Shown: positions 9,490 to 19,420 of the stretch, one piece after another | Layout of the letters: each line of letters starts with the position of its first letter | Numbering within the stretch: the stretch's first letter is position 1 | Assembly: GCF_003335215.1 (NCBI RefSeq) | Contig: NZ_QPGB01000001.1 | Location: 372,001 to 436,000 of the forward strand | Direction: 5' to 3' | Source: Parvibium lacunae | Lineage (GTDB): Bacteria; Pseudomonadota; Gammaproteobacteria; Burkholderiales; Burkholderiaceae_D | DNA: 64,000 nt | Notes under the pieces: model-generated | What the model was told of the DNA's origin: nothing | The model's database searches: none | What the model saw: only the letters and a program-made list of their open reading frames with translations | Translations under genes and position numbers: made by a program

Positions 9490-11805
9490 TTAATGGCGGA
9501 GGCGATGAATTTTGGTGACCGCGGCTAAGTTGCGAAGGCTACGGAAGACACGTGCCAAGTGAACGCGATCATGAACTTGAATTTTAAATTTCAGTGCTGT
9601 ATTGGTGCCGGCTTCTTCATCCATCTGCACTTGAACAATATTGGCTTCTGCCTCGGATAAGGCCGCCGCGACCTTACCAAGTACGCCTCGACCGTTGATC
9701 ACTTCCACATCAATGCGCGTATCAAAAAGACCATGGGTATCCAGTGCCCATTCAATTTCTACCCATCGTTCTGGGTCTTTGCTGCGTAAACGGCGCGCAG
9801 TATGACAGTCTTCAGTATGGACAAACAGCCCTTGTCCCCCCCGCATATGACCAATCACAGGATCACCAGGCAGCGGGTGGCAACAGGTTGAATAATGCAC
9901 CGCAGAGCCTTCATTACCAGAGACGGTGATCGCTTGGCTGAGCGGTTCCTGTAAATGTTCGCTGCTCGTCGCCAGCAGCGCTGCCGTCTGCGGATTGTCT
10001 GCTTTTTCACTGAAGGCATACAAACGCCGCGCCAGAACGGCCGGCATTTTCCTGCCGAGGCCAATGTCCGCCAAAATATCCACTTTACTGCTAGCTGCCA
10101 GCTCTTTAGTGAGCTTTTGCCAGGCGCTATCGGGGATGGCATGATGCCGACCTGCAATATTTTCCCAGGCCTGCTCTAGTAAGCGATCACCGAGGGCAAT
10201 CGATTCTTCCAACTTCATGGTTTTGAGATAGTGGCGAATTTCTGAGCGAGCGCGGCCCGTCCGCACAAAGTTTAACCAGCTGGGATTCGGGCGTGCTGTG
10301 TTGGCAGTGAGTATCTCAACCACATTACCGCTTTTGAGTTCTGTTCTTAGTGGCGACTGGGTGCCGTCGATTTTAGCAGCGATCGCATGGTTGCCAATAT
10401 CGGTGTGTACGTAATAAGCAAAGTCAATCGCCGTGGCGCCGCGCGGCATGGCTAATATTTTCCCTCTTGGGGTAAAGACATAGACCGCATCGGGGTAGAG
10501 ATCGACTTTGACGTGTTCTAAAAACTCATCTGCATCCCGTGTTTGATTCTGAATATCGAGCAGAGATTGCAGCCATTGATGGGTATGTTTTTGTAGATCG
10601 TTCAGTTGAGCCCGATCATTTTTATATAACCAGTGCGCCGCCACACCACCCTCTGCGATTCGGTGCATTTCACGTGAGCGGATTTGGAACTCGACTGGTG
10701 TGCCATAGGGGCCAATGAGTGTCGTGTGTAATGATTGATAGCCATTGACCTTAGGAATGGCAATATAGTCTTTGAATTTTCCCGGCATCGGCTTGTAAAG
10801 GCTGTGCAGCGCCCCCAATGCAAGATAGCAGGTCGCTTCATTTTCAACGACGATACGGAATCCATAAATGTCCAGGACTTGCGAAAACGATAGGTGCTTC
10901 TCAAGCATTTTGCGATAAATGCCATAAATCGTTTTTTCTCGCCCAAACACGACTGCATCGATATTAAAGCTAGGAAGCTTGGTTTTAACGGTCTGCAGAA
11001 TCTTTCCAATCACCTCGCGTCGATTGCCGCGTGCAGCCAAAATTGCCTTGCGTAGTACTTGATAGCGGTAAGGGTTAACGGCCTTAAAACTGAGGTCTTG
11101 TAACTCACGGTAGATCGCGTTTAACCCCAGTCGGTTGGCAATCGGTGCATAGATTTCGAGCGTCTCACGGGCGATTCGGCGGCGTTTATCGGCACGCATC
11201 GCATCGAGCGTTCGCATATTGTGCAGGCGATCCGCCAGTTTGACCAAAATCACTCGAACATCTTTAGCCATTGCCAACAGCATCTTGCGGAAGTTTTCGG
11301 CTTGTGCTTCTTCACGGGTTTGAAATTCAAGCTTGTCTAGCTTGGAGAGGCCGTCTACCAATTCGGCAACTTCGGGCCCAAATTTTTCTAATAATTCTTG
11401 TTTTGCGATCCCTGAGTCTTCCATCACATCATGCAACAACGCAGACATGAGCGCTTCTTGATCAAGTCGCCACTGGGCACAAATCTCAGCAACCGCGATG
11501 GGGTGAGAAATATAGGGCTCACCGCTTTGTCTGAATTGGCCAAGGTGAGCGGCATCACTGAAGCGATAGGCATCACGAATTTGCTTGACGGCACTTTCTG
11601 GCAAATATTGCTGTACAAGCTGTGTGAGGCTGGCCAGTGAAGCAACTGCTGGTGGGGTATCGGTTAAGTGTTCACTAAAGCCGTAAAGATGAGAGCCGTA
11701 TTCAGGAATGAAGCCGGTAATGCTATGGTTTTTTTTTGAAACAGGGGATTTCTCTTGTGGACTCGCTGCTTGGGTATCGGCGCTGGGTGGCGGATTGGCA
11801 GGCAT
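9490..11805 (-). CDS. spoT: Bifunctional (p)ppGpp synthetase/hydrolase SpoT
   Basis: Makes and degrades (p)ppGpp in the stringent response. The 771-aa protein has, in order, an HD hydrolase domain with intact HD pair (SHPIAVAEICA, LLHDVMEDSG), a synthetase domain (KDYIAIPKVNGYQSLHT), a TGS domain (VYVFTPRGKILAMPRGATA), a helical/zinc-finger-like region with YSTCCHPLPGD and a C-terminal ACT domain. The intact HD motif marks a hydrolase-competent SpoT/Rel rather than RelA. The extra ~55 N-terminal residues are polar. AGGGG precedes the ATG. rpoZ lies 19 bp upstream and gmk before it, the classic gmk-rpoZ-spoT order. Confidence 0.95.
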   Translation of the reverse strand: MPANPPPSADTQAASPQEKSPVSKKNHSITGFIPEYGSHLYGFSEHLTDTPPAVASLASLTQLVQQYLPESAVKQIRDAYRFSDAAHLGQFRQSGEPYISHPIAVAEICAQWRLDQEALMSALLHDVMEDSGIAKQELLEKFGPEVAELVDGLSKLDKLEFQTREEAQAENFRKMLLAMAKDVRVILVKLADRLHNMRTLDAMRADKRRRIARETLEIYAPIANRLGLNAIYRELQDLSFKAVNPYRYQVLRKAILAARGNRREVIGKILQTVKTKLPSFNIDAVVFGREKTIYGIYRKMLEKHLSFSQVLDIYGFRIVVENEATCYLALGALHSLYKPMPGKFKDYIAIPKVNGYQSLHTTLIGPYGTPVEFQIRSREMHRIAEGGVAAHWLYKNDRAQLNDLQKHTHQWLQSLLDIQNQTRDADEFLEHVKVDLYPDAVYVFTPRGKILAMPRGATAIDFAYYVHTDIGNHAIAAKIDGTQSPLRTELKSGNVVEILTANTARPNPSWLNFVRTGRARSEIRHYLKTMKLEESIALGDRLLEQAWENIAGRHHAIPDSAWQKLTKELAASSKVDILADIGLGRKMPAVLARRLYAFSEKADNPQTAALLATSSEHLQEPLSQAITVSGNEGSAVHYSTCCHPLPGDPVIGHMRGGQGLFVHTEDCHTARRLRSKDPERWVEIEWALDTHGLFDTRIDVEVINGRGVLGKVAAALSEAEANIVQVQMDEEAGTNTALKFKIQVHDRVHLARVFRSLRNLAAVTKIHRLRH

Positions 11806-11824
11806 GAGAATCCCCTGCGATCAA

Positions 11825-12028
11825 TCAGGTGGGGACTTTACGCAGCATTTCGATGCCTGTTTTACCACCGGCGATTTCTTTTAGCGCGGTGACAACGGCT
11901 TTGTTTTTGGTCTCAATTTTGGCGCTGTGTCCTTGGGCGAGCATCCGAGCGCGATAGGTGGCGGCGAGCGCCAGTTCGAAGCGGTTTGGGATCTGTTTTA
12001 AGCAATCTTCAACGGTAATACGGGCCAT
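11825..12028 (-). CDS. rpoZ: RNA polymerase omega subunit
   Basis: Small subunit that helps beta-prime folding and forms part of a ppGpp site on RNA polymerase. The 67-aa protein begins [20 protein letters not shown] and continues AATYRARML, both canonical for omega. Length is typical of betaproteobacteria. AGGATAG precedes the ATG. It sits between gmk and spoT on the same strand and is probably cotranscribed. Confidence 0.97.
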   Translation of the reverse strand: MARITVEDCLKQIPNRFELALAATYRARMLAQGHSAKIETKNKAVVTALKEIAGGKTGIEMLRKVPT

Positions 12029-12084
12029 GATCTATCCTATCTCTTTAATCGGTTGATGTAGTAACAACCCTGCGGTAACCGACT

Positions 12085-12705
12085 TCAGACATGAATTCCC
12101 AATTGTGTAAATAGCGTTGCGTGGCGCGCTGCTTGTGCAGCAAAACGCTGTCGGCTGGCGTAAACAATGGTTTTCATGGCATTCAGCGCGGCTGAAAAAT
12201 CTTCATTAATGATAACATAGTCAAACTCAGTCGCGTGGGCAATCTCCCCACCAGCTGCCAGTAAACGGCGCTCTATGATGTCAGGCTCATCTTGCCCGCG
12301 CTTGCGTAAACGCTCGGCCAACACAGCAATCGAGGGGGGCAAAATAAAGATGCTAATGGCTTGGGGGAAGTGTTGGCGAACTTGTCGGGCACCTTGCCAA
12401 TCTATTTCAAGTAAAACGTCTTTGTCTGCAGCAATTTTTTCCTGGATCCAGCGCTGCGAGGTGCCGTAATAGTTGCCATGAACTTCAGCACTTTCGAGAA
12501 ATTCACCCGCTTGTTTGCGTGCTTGGAATTCTGCCACGCTGCAAAAATGATATTCCCGCCCGGCTTGCTCGCCGGGCCGAGGCGGTCGGGTTGTCCAGGA
12601 AACTGAGAGCTCAATACCAGGTTCAGCAGCCAAGAGCGCATTGACCAGCGATGATTTGCCCGCACCTGACGGTGCGGCGATAATAAATAAGCTGCCAGCA
12701 GCCAT
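12085..12705 (-). CDS. gmk: Guanylate kinase
   Basis: Phosphorylates GMP to GDP with ATP. The start at 12705 (206 aa, [19 protein letters not shown]) is chosen over an in-frame start at 12759. It has GGAG 6 nt upstream, matches the family N-terminus and avoids overlapping yicC. Motifs: Walker [14 protein letters not shown]-binding TTRPPRPGE and REYHF, and [11 protein letters not shown]. It links with spoT downstream, since the GMP/GDP pool feeds (p)ppGpp synthesis. Confidence 0.96.
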   Translation of the reverse strand: MAAGSLFIIAAPSGAGKSSLVNALLAAEPGIELSVSWTTRPPRPGEQAGREYHFCSVAEFQARKQAGEFLESAEVHGNYYGTSQRWIQEKIAADKDVLLEIDWQGARQVRQHFPQAISIFILPPSIAVLAERLRKRGQDEPDIIERRLLAAGGEIAHATEFDYVIINEDFSAALNAMKTIVYASRQRFAAQAARHATLFTQLGIHV

Positions 12706-12721
12706 GCAATCTCCGTATCGG

Positions 12722-13609
12722 TTATTCCAGATTTTGGACTTGTTCGCGCATTTGCTCAATTAATAGTTTAAGCTGCATCGCTGCATTTGAGAGCTCAATG
12801 ACGCTGGCTTTAGAGCCCAGGGTATTGGCTTCACGGTTCATTTCTTGCATCATGAAATCAAGCCGCTTGCCCACTTGTCCCCCTTCTTTCAAAATGCGAC
12901 GGGTTTCGCCAATGTGGGTTTGTAGCCGGGTTAACTCTTCCGCGACGTCAAATTTCATACCAAACAGGGTAACTTCTTGTTTGATGCGCTCACCCAGTTC
13001 GCCTGCAGCCTGTCCTCCAACCTCTTTCAGGCTGTCACGTAAGCGTTCCGTGAGCTTACGTTGCTGTTGTTCTAGTACGGTAGGCATGAGTGGGAGTAAA
13101 CGCTGAACGGTGTCGGTCATTTGTTGCAGACGATCTTGGATCGTGAGGCTTAGCTTGTCTCCCTCGCGTCCACGTGCTGCTTTAAGCTGAGTAATCGCTT
13201 CTTCGATGAGGCTTTTAATTAAGCGGTTAAGCTCTTCAGGATCTAAGGCGTTTTCAATAATGACTCCGGGCCATTTGAGAATATCGGCGACGCCCATGGG
13301 CGCACTGCGTGGACTCACTGCAAGCACTTGAACTTGAAGCGCGATCAGTCGTGCCACCATCGCTTGTTCAACCACGATATCCGGGCTGGCTGAGGTTGCG
13401 CGATTTAGAATGAGTCGGCAATCAATTTTCCCCCGCGCAAATGCCGCACTCAGGGCTTCCCTCAGCGTTGATTCATAGGTACGCAACTCATCACTGATCC
13501 GAAACTGCAAATCCAGAAAACGTGAATTAATACTTTTCAGCTCCAGGCTGAGTACCCCTGCGTCGGTTTCACGATTCGCCGCCGCATAGCCAGTCATGCT
13601 AAATATCAT
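12722..13609 (-). CDS. yicC: YicC-family endoribonuclease
   Basis: A 295-aa member of the YicC family; the E. coli protein has been reported to act as an endoribonuclease. It starts MIFSMTGYA, the standard family N-terminus, and keeps the C-terminal block [24 protein letters not shown] lies 7 nt before the ATG. It is upstream of gmk on the same strand with 16 bp between the genes, an arrangement seen in many proteobacteria. Divergent from the Ser/Thr kinase gene. Confidence 0.92.
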   Translation of the reverse strand: MIFSMTGYAAANRETDAGVLSLELKSINSRFLDLQFRISDELRTYESTLREALSAAFARGKIDCRLILNRATSASPDIVVEQAMVARLIALQVQVLAVSPRSAPMGVADILKWPGVIIENALDPEELNRLIKSLIEEAITQLKAARGREGDKLSLTIQDRLQQMTDTVQRLLPLMPTVLEQQQRKLTERLRDSLKEVGGQAAGELGERIKQEVTLFGMKFDVAEELTRLQTHIGETRRILKEGGQVGKRLDFMMQEMNREANTLGSKASVIELSNAAMQLKLLIEQMREQVQNLE

Positions 13610-13804
13610 GTTAGCGCCTTTGTTGTTCGCACTTTAAGAATGGGAGTATCGAAACGCTTTGGTTGCGTGTCAAATATATCTGCGCCGAGTGTTGCAGCAA
13701 AGTGCTTAGGATAATGGAATCCCGCCAAAATAGTGCATAATTCAGCCAGTTTATTAATAGATGCCGATTTGTTTCGGAAACCACAGGCAGGCGACTCTTT
13801 ATTT

Positions 13805-14860
13805 ATGGCGCAACAGACTAATGCTCCTTTACCAGATGGCATTGAAATTGCGGGTTACCGCATTGTCAAGAAAATCGCCAGTGGTGGCTTTAGCATTGTT
13901 TATCTTGCCTATGATGAGCACAACCAACCGGTGGCCATTAAAGAATATCTGCCAAGTAACCTGGCCTTGCGCAATATAGGGCAGCTTGCCCCCATTATCC
14001 AGCCTGAAAATCTGCAAGCATTTAGAAGCGGTTTGAAATGTTTTTTTGAAGAGGGGCGCGCCCTCGCTCGCATTATTCATCCCAATGTCGTGCGTGTTCT
14101 GAATTTTTTCCGTGCCAATGATACGGTTTACATGGTGATGGGCTATGAGTCCGGCATGTCTTTACAACAGCATATTTTGCGCAATCGGGAAAATGTACGC
14201 AGCGTTGGGGCCAGCGAAATCGTGAGTGAGCGGATGACACGACGGGTATTTCGTCATGTCATGAATGGTTTGCGTGAAGTCCACTCAAACAAATTGCTGC
14301 ACCTGGATTTAAAGCCCGCGAATATATATCTACGTCATGACGGTACGCCAATCCTCTTAGACTTTGGGGCTGCGAGACAAACCTTGACGGCCGATGCGCC
14401 TCGATTATTTCCAATGTATACCCCAGGGTTTGCGGCGCCGGAGCTCTATCAGAAAAATGCACAGTTGGGTCCATGGACTGATATCTATGCTGTTGGTGCC
14501 TGCATTTTTGCCTGTATGGCTGGCTCACCGCCCCAACCCAGTGATGCGCGCCAGCAGCATGACAAGATGAAAGCCGCCTTCAAAGCACTGCGAGGGGCTT
14601 ACAGTGATGATTTGGTGGATATTACCGAGTGGTGTTTGCGTCTCAGCCCCCTTGAGCGCCCGCAAAGCGTTTTTGCTCTGCAGCGCCGCTTATCGAGTAA
14701 AGTACCTGAACGCAAAAAAACCGGCATGTTCGGGCAGGTCTCCAAGGCCTTCAAAGAGCTCGTTATGAAGGGTCGTCAGCGCGAGCGTATGACAGAAATG
14801 AGCTCTTCCAGTGTTTTTCGGACTAATCTTGATGGCACACAGGTAGACCACACCAAATGA
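13805..14860 (+). CDS. Hanks-type serine/threonine protein kinase
   Basis: Cytoplasmic protein kinase, 351 aa from the ATG at 13805. An in-frame GTG at 13733 would add 24 unconserved-looking residues; neither start has a strong Shine-Dalgarno. Kinase motifs in order: glycine loop IASGGFSIVYLA, VAIK lysine K46, catalytic loop HLDLKPANIYL (Leu-Asp in place of Arg-Asp, so non-RD), DFGAAR, and activation segment YTPGFAAPE. The C-terminal ~60 residues are basic, with no membrane anchor or sensor domain. A PP2C phosphatase gene follows 45 bp later, implying a reversible phosphorylation pair. Substrates are unknown. Confidence 0.9.
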   Translation: MAQQTNAPLPDGIEIAGYRIVKKIASGGFSIVYLAYDEHNQPVAIKEYLPSNLALRNIGQLAPIIQPENLQAFRSGLKCFFEEGRALARIIHPNVVRVLNFFRANDTVYMVMGYESGMSLQQHILRNRENVRSVGASEIVSERMTRRVFRHVMNGLREVHSNKLLHLDLKPANIYLRHDGTPILLDFGAARQTLTADAPRLFPMYTPGFAAPELYQKNAQLGPWTDIYAVGACIFACMAGSPPQPSDARQQHDKMKAAFKALRGAYSDDLVDITEWCLRLSPLERPQSVFALQRRLSSKVPERKKTGMFGQVSKAFKELVMKGRQRERMTEMSSSSVFRTNLDGTQVDHTK

Positions 14861-14905
14861 TTCAGACAAACTTGATGAGAACTGGCCAAGCGCGTTGAGG
14901 GTAGG

Positions 14906-15850
14906 ATGAAATTTTCAATTTATCAAGAAAGTAAGCTCGGCACCCGACAAGTCAACCAAGATCGCATGGGATTCAGCTATTCTCGCGACTGTTTGATGAT
15001 GGTGGTGGCCGATGGCATGGGCGGACATGCGAACGGCGAAATCGCCGCCCAGATTACCCTCCAGGCAATAGCCGGTATGTTTCAGCAGCGCGCTCGCCCG
15101 GTGATCAAAGATACGGCCAAATTTTTGGAAGATGCGATTAATGCTGCGCATAAGGAAATTCACCGCTTTCGTGCTGTGAATCAGCTCCCTGAAGCGCCTC
15201 GCACCACGGTTGTGGTTTGTGTCGTGCAGGATGGTTGTGCTCATTGGGCCCACGCGGGGGATTCACGCTTGTATCTCATGCGTGAGGGTGAGGTACTGAT
15301 TCGCACGAAAGACCATACAAAAGTACAACGTCTGGTCGATGAAGGCTACATTTCACAGGAACAGGCTTATTTGCACCCAGAGCGCAATAAGGTCATGAAC
15401 TGCTTGGGGTCTCCCATGGAGCCTCGGGTTGAAATCGGCAAGGTCGAGGCCCTGCATAAAGGCGATGTCTTGCTGCTCTGCACCGATGGTCTATGGGCGG
15501 CGATTCATGATCAAGAACTCGCCCGCGCTTTCATGAATAATCAAGTGACAGAATCACTGCCTGACGTGCTGGAGCATGCAGTCCAACGCTCTGGGCGCAG
15601 CGCCGATAATGCGACTGGAATCGCCATGATGTGGGAAGGTAAAGAAGAAGTTGAAGCGCGGTCACATCGCCGCAGTACGCATTCAACCAAGCGGATGCCA
15701 AACGGGGCATTCACGACCACCATCCGCGCCCCCCGTTTTGCTGACTTCGAAGACAGTATTCCGCTTTCCGAAGAGGACATTGAAAATGCGATTGATGAAA
15801 TTAATGATGCACTCAATCGTTCTAAGAATGCCATGAATAACAAAGAATAG
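14906..15850 (+). CDS. PP2C-family protein serine/threonine phosphatase
   Basis: Metal-dependent phosphatase of 314 aa. Visible PP2C motifs are [22 protein letters not shown] (metal-binding Asp/Gly), [30 protein letters not shown] and [12 protein letters not shown] (final metal Asp). The last ~70 residues are a polar, acidic extension outside the catalytic fold. GAGGGTAGG precedes the ATG. It most likely reverses phosphorylation by the kinase encoded upstream. rph follows 16 bp later, so the kinase-phosphatase pair may be transcribed with RNA-metabolism genes. Confidence 0.92.
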   Translation: MKFSIYQESKLGTRQVNQDRMGFSYSRDCLMMVVADGMGGHANGEIAAQITLQAIAGMFQQRARPVIKDTAKFLEDAINAAHKEIHRFRAVNQLPEAPRTTVVVCVVQDGCAHWAHAGDSRLYLMREGEVLIRTKDHTKVQRLVDEGYISQEQAYLHPERNKVMNCLGSPMEPRVEIGKVEALHKGDVLLLCTDGLWAAIHDQELARAFMNNQVTESLPDVLEHAVQRSGRSADNATGIAMMWEGKEEVEARSHRRSTHSTKRMPNGAFTTTIRAPRFADFEDSIPLSEEDIENAIDEINDALNRSKNAMNNKE

Positions 15851-15866
15851 AGACGCCGTTGCTGCT

Positions 15867-16598
15867 ATGACCATAGAAACTCGTTGTGATGGCCGTCGTG
15901 CTGATGCCCTGCGTGCCATTTCCATTCAGCGGCATTACACCAAGCATGCCGAAGGCTCCGTCCTGATTCAATTTGGTGATACCCATGTGCTTTGTACTGC
16001 TTCAGTCCTAGAGAAAGTACCTGGCTTTATGAAAGGCAAAGGGGAGGGCTGGGTAACGGCAGAGTATGGGATGCTGCCACGTTCTACCCACAGTCGGATG
16101 GACCGCGAGGCAGCCAAAGGCAAGCAATCCGGGCGTACGCAAGAAATTCAGCGTTTAATCGGTCGTAGCTTGCGCGCAGTGATCGACTTATCGGCATTGG
16201 GTGAGCGCACCATTCAACTTGATTGCGATGTGATCCAAGCAGATGGGGGCACTCGCACTGCCAGCATAACAGGGGCCTACGTTGCATTAGTCGATGCGGT
16301 ACGGGGCCTAGAAGCAAAAGGGCTGCTTGCGGTTAATCCAATCAAAACCGCGGTAGCCGCCATTTCGGTTGGCCTTGTACAAGGGCAGCCTTTACTGGAT
16401 CTCAACTACCAAGAAGACTCAAGCTGCGATACCGACATGAATGTTGTGATGACCGGACAGGGCGGCATGGTCGAAGTGCAGGGGACCGCTGAGGGCGAAC
16501 CCTTTACCCGTACCCAGTTTGATCAACTACTCAAACTGGCAGACGTTGGCATTCAGCAATTACTGGCGTATCAAACGCAAGCATTAAGTCAGTCTTGA
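15867..16598 (+). CDS. rph: Ribonuclease PH
   Basis: Phosphorolytic 3'-5' exoribonuclease that trims tRNA 3' ends. The 243-aa protein has [21 protein letters not shown] and the phosphate-binding/active-site segment [20 protein letters not shown], plus [19 protein letters not shown] near the C-terminus. Full family length, no truncation (unlike the known frameshifted rph of E. coli K-12). rdgB starts 15 bp downstream; the rph-rdgB-hemW order is widespread in proteobacteria. Confidence 0.97.
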   Translation: MTIETRCDGRRADALRAISIQRHYTKHAEGSVLIQFGDTHVLCTASVLEKVPGFMKGKGEGWVTAEYGMLPRSTHSRMDREAAKGKQSGRTQEIQRLIGRSLRAVIDLSALGERTIQLDCDVIQADGGTRTASITGAYVALVDAVRGLEAKGLLAVNPIKTAVAAISVGLVQGQPLLDLNYQEDSSCDTDMNVVMTGQGGMVEVQGTAEGEPFTRTQFDQLLKLADVGIQQLLAYQTQALSQS

Positions 16599-16613
16599 GT
16601 AGCGGCTGAATCC

Positions 16614-17246
16614 ATGGACAGCCTTGGTAACACACTCATTCTGGCATCAGAAAATACGGGTAAGTTACGTGAATTTAATGCCTTGCTCGCCCCATTAAAG
16701 ATTGACGTTGTTCCACAATCTGCTTTCAAGGTGCCAGAAGTGGCTGAGCCATTTCAAACCTTTATAGAAAATGCGCTAGCGAAAGCGCGGCATGCCAGCC
16801 AACATACTGGCTTACCCGCATTGGCTGATGATTCCGGCATTTGTGTGCCTGCTTTGGGCGGTGCGCCAGGAGTCCACTCAGCCCGCTTTGCGTCATTGCT
16901 AGATGGCCTGCCCAGAGACGATGATCGTAATAACACCCGTCTTGTTAGCGAGCTAGCCGCGCATGCTGATCGTCGTGCCTATTATTACTGCGTTTTGGTC
17001 TTGGTTCGTGCGCCGCATGACCCGCAACCCTTGATTGCAGATGGCAGTTGGTATGGCGAAATAGTCTCATCTCCGCGGGGAACTGCTGGCTTTGGTTATG
17101 ACCCTCATTTCTGGCTGAGTGATTTACAAAAAACAGCGGCAGAATTAACCCCTGCAGAAAAGAATCAGCTCAGCCATCGTGCTCAGGCAATACAGCGTTT
17201 ACTCAGCTTACTACAGCGTGAGCGGGCATCTATTTTTCAGAAATGA
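16614..17246 (+). CDS. rdgB: XTP/dITP pyrophosphatase (RdgB/HAM1)
   Basis: Hydrolyses non-canonical purine triphosphates such as dITP and XTP to monophosphates, keeping them out of nucleic acids. The 210-aa protein has the HAM1 signatures LILASENTGKLREF, FIENALAKARHAS, ALADDSGICVPALGGAPGVHSAR and GTAGFGYDPHFW. Its last bases overlap the hemW start in an ATGA arrangement, indicating translational coupling. Confidence 0.96.
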   Translation: MDSLGNTLILASENTGKLREFNALLAPLKIDVVPQSAFKVPEVAEPFQTFIENALAKARHASQHTGLPALADDSGICVPALGGAPGVHSARFASLLDGLPRDDDRNNTRLVSELAAHADRRAYYYCVLVLVRAPHDPQPLIADGSWYGEIVSSPRGTAGFGYDPHFWLSDLQKTAAELTPAEKNQLSHRAQAIQRLLSLLQRERASIFQK

Positions 17247-18529
17247 GTCCTGTGCCCACGATTCCGATTCAATCCGCCACAACGGCTACCACAGAGACCG
17301 TTGATGCGACGCCGACTTCTTTACCGGATTCGGCTGAGTTGGCCGCACTCTATTTGCGGCCTGGGCCTCTGCAGCTCAAAAGCCTGCCCCCACTAGCGCT
17401 CTACGTACACCTGCCTTGGTGCGTGCGTAAATGTCCTTACTGTGATTTCAACTCCCATGGTCTGAGCCAGCTACCGCAACAAGCACTCCCCGAGGCTGAT
17501 TATTTACAAGCTCTGCGCGCAGATTTAGAGCAAGCCTTGCCGCTCATTTGGGGCCGCAAAATACACAGCGTCTTTATCGGTGGCGGAACCCCCAGTTTAT
17601 TTTCAGCAGCGGCTATCGAACAATTACTGAATGATATTCGTATGCTGACCGGGTTGGGCCCGGATGTTGAAGTAACGCTGGAAGCCAACCCTGGCACTTT
17701 TGAAGCTGAGAAATTTAGTGCTTTTCGGACAGCAGGTATCAATCGTCTGTCATTGGGAATACAGAGTTTTGCGCCGGAACACTTGCAAGCGCTGGGCCGC
17801 ATTCATGATGACCGGCAAGCGCATGCCGCTGTTGCGCATGCTGCGAAGTATTTTGATAATTTCAACCTTGATATTATGTTTGCGTTACCGCAACAGACCC
17901 TCGCCGAATGCGCATTAGACATTGAGACGGCATTGGGCTATCGCCCGCCCCATATTTCGATCTACCATCTCACGCTCGAACCCAATACCTATTTCCATCG
18001 CTACCCGCCTGTATTGCCAGATGATGATCTCGCAGCGGATATGCAAGCGCTAATTACGACACGCACCGCTGAGGCGGGTTATGTTCACTATGAGGTTTCT
18101 GCCTATGCGCAGCCAGGTCGAACGAGCCGGCACAACAGTAATTATTGGGAGTTTGGCGATTATCTGGGCATTGGCGCGGGCGCTCACTCTAAATTGAGTT
18201 TCCCGCACCGGATTGTGCGCCAGCTGCGTTACAAGCAACCCAAACACTATATGGCGCAGGCAGTTCGGCGACAGGCAATTCAGGAAAGCCATGAGGTCGC
18301 AATCAAAGAGTTACCGTTTGAGTTTATGCTCAACGCCCTGCGCCTGCAGGCGGGGTTTCCCGTGAATTTATTCTATGAGCGAACCGGCTTAACCCTCAAT
18401 CAAATCGAGTCCCAATTAAATCAAGCGGAAACTCAAGGCTTGCTGGAACGGGATTTTCAGCAGATTCGCCCGACCGCGAAAGGCCGGGCCTTTTTGAATG
18501 ATCTGCTGCAACTTTTTTTGTCTAACTGA
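17243..18529 (+). CDS. hemW: HemW, radical SAM haem chaperone
   Basis: Oxygen-independent coproporphyrinogen III oxidase-like radical SAM protein, now regarded as a haem chaperone. The 428-aa product carries the 4Fe-4S motif CVRKCPYCDF (CX3CX2C), GGGTPSL, LEANPGT, LSLGIQSF and the HemW-type segment RHNSNYWEFGDYLGIGAGAHS. It lacks the extra N-terminal elements of true HemN. The ~50 residues before the radical SAM core are Thr/Pro-rich. Overlaps rdgB by 4 nt. Confidence 0.93.
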   Translation: MSPVPTIPIQSATTATTETVDATPTSLPDSAELAALYLRPGPLQLKSLPPLALYVHLPWCVRKCPYCDFNSHGLSQLPQQALPEADYLQALRADLEQALPLIWGRKIHSVFIGGGTPSLFSAAAIEQLLNDIRMLTGLGPDVEVTLEANPGTFEAEKFSAFRTAGINRLSLGIQSFAPEHLQALGRIHDDRQAHAAVAHAAKYFDNFNLDIMFALPQQTLAECALDIETALGYRPPHISIYHLTLEPNTYFHRYPPVLPDDDLAADMQALITTRTAEAGYVHYEVSAYAQPGRTSRHNSNYWEFGDYLGIGAGAHSKLSFPHRIVRQLRYKQPKHYMAQAVRRQAIQESHEVAIKELPFEFMLNALRLQAGFPVNLFYERTGLTLNQIESQLNQAETQGLLERDFQQIRPTAKGRAFLNDLLQLFLSN

Positions 18530-18533
18530 TTGC

Positions 18534-19280
18534 TCAAGCTAGTATCACAGATTTTTCTTCCATTTCTGCTTTAACCTTCACATCGGTCGTTGTGGAGAGC
18601 ATGAAGTCAACAGCTTGCTGGATGTGTAAAGCGGTGGTGTCGAACACCGGGACAGTGACATCTGCTTGTGTAATCAGTAGCGGAATTTCGGTGCAACCGA
18701 GAATCACCCCTTCAGCCCCTTGCTGTTGAAGCCCTGCGATGATCGACAACATCTGCGTTTTCGACGCCATGGTGATCTGCCCTTGGCACAACTCGGCAAA
18801 GATTATCTGATGGATTCTTTCACGCCCATCTTGATCGGGCGTCAGTGTTTCAATGCCGTAACCGGCCAAAATATCCCGGTAAAAAGGCATTTCCATCGTA
18901 AAACGCGTGCCTAAGAGGGCAACTTGTCGTATTCCTTGCGCTTGAATCGCTTGTGCTGTGCAGTGAGCGATATGCAGTAACGGGACAGGTAGCACTTGGC
19001 TCAGCGCCGGCGCTAAAACGTGCATCGTGTTGGTCGCAATCAAGATCGCCTCCGCGCCGGCTGCTGTGAGCTGTTGGGCATGGGCCAGTAAGCGTTTTTC
19101 CAGGCCCGCCCAATCGCCTGCTTTTTGCATTTGCGCGACAAGTGCAAAATCATCGCTGTGCAGCACGATCTTCCCGGAATGCAGGCCGCCAAGCTGGCTT
19201 GCAATCGTCCGGTTAATGCCTTGGTAATACAGACTGGTCGATTCCCAGCTCATGCCGCCCAGAATGCCGATTGTTTTCAT
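18534..19280 (-). CDS. Aspartate/glutamate racemase family protein
   Basis: Cofactor-independent amino-acid racemase, 248 aa. Signatures are IGILGGMSWESTSLYY at the N-terminus, ATNTMH and GCTEIPLL. The first catalytic position carries Thr rather than Cys (ATNTMH), as in the one-cysteine YgeA-type members, so substrate and direction cannot be predicted from sequence. GGAG lies 5 nt before the ATG. It is divergent from an Lrp-type regulator, which probably controls it. Convergent with hemW, 4 bp away. Confidence 0.88.
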   Translation of the reverse strand: MKTIGILGGMSWESTSLYYQGINRTIASQLGGLHSGKIVLHSDDFALVAQMQKAGDWAGLEKRLLAHAQQLTAAGAEAILIATNTMHVLAPALSQVLPVPLLHIAHCTAQAIQAQGIRQVALLGTRFTMEMPFYRDILAGYGIETLTPDQDGRERIHQIIFAELCQGQITMASKTQMLSIIAGLQQQGAEGVILGCTEIPLLITQADVTVPVFDTTALHIQQAVDFMLSTTTDVKVKAEMEEKSVILA

Positions 19281-19305
19281 GATGACTCCAGTTCAATTGC
19301 TTAAC

Positions 19306-19330
19306 GATCAACACGATTTTGATCGATCAA
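19306..19330. promoter_or_regulatory. Candidate Lrp-type operator
   Basis: GATCAA (19306-19311) and TTGATC (19319-19324) form an inverted repeat with a 7-bp spacer, and TTGATCGATCAA (19319-19330) is a perfect 12-bp palindrome. The site lies 26 bp before the racemase start in the gap shared with the lrp-type gene. Confidence 0.45.
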
Positions 19331-19420
19331 GCAAGGAATATGTTTCTAATTTTTTTATTTATTTCCAATATAATAGAAATTATTTCCTTAAATTTAATTA
19401 ATTTGATAATATTTTGTTAA

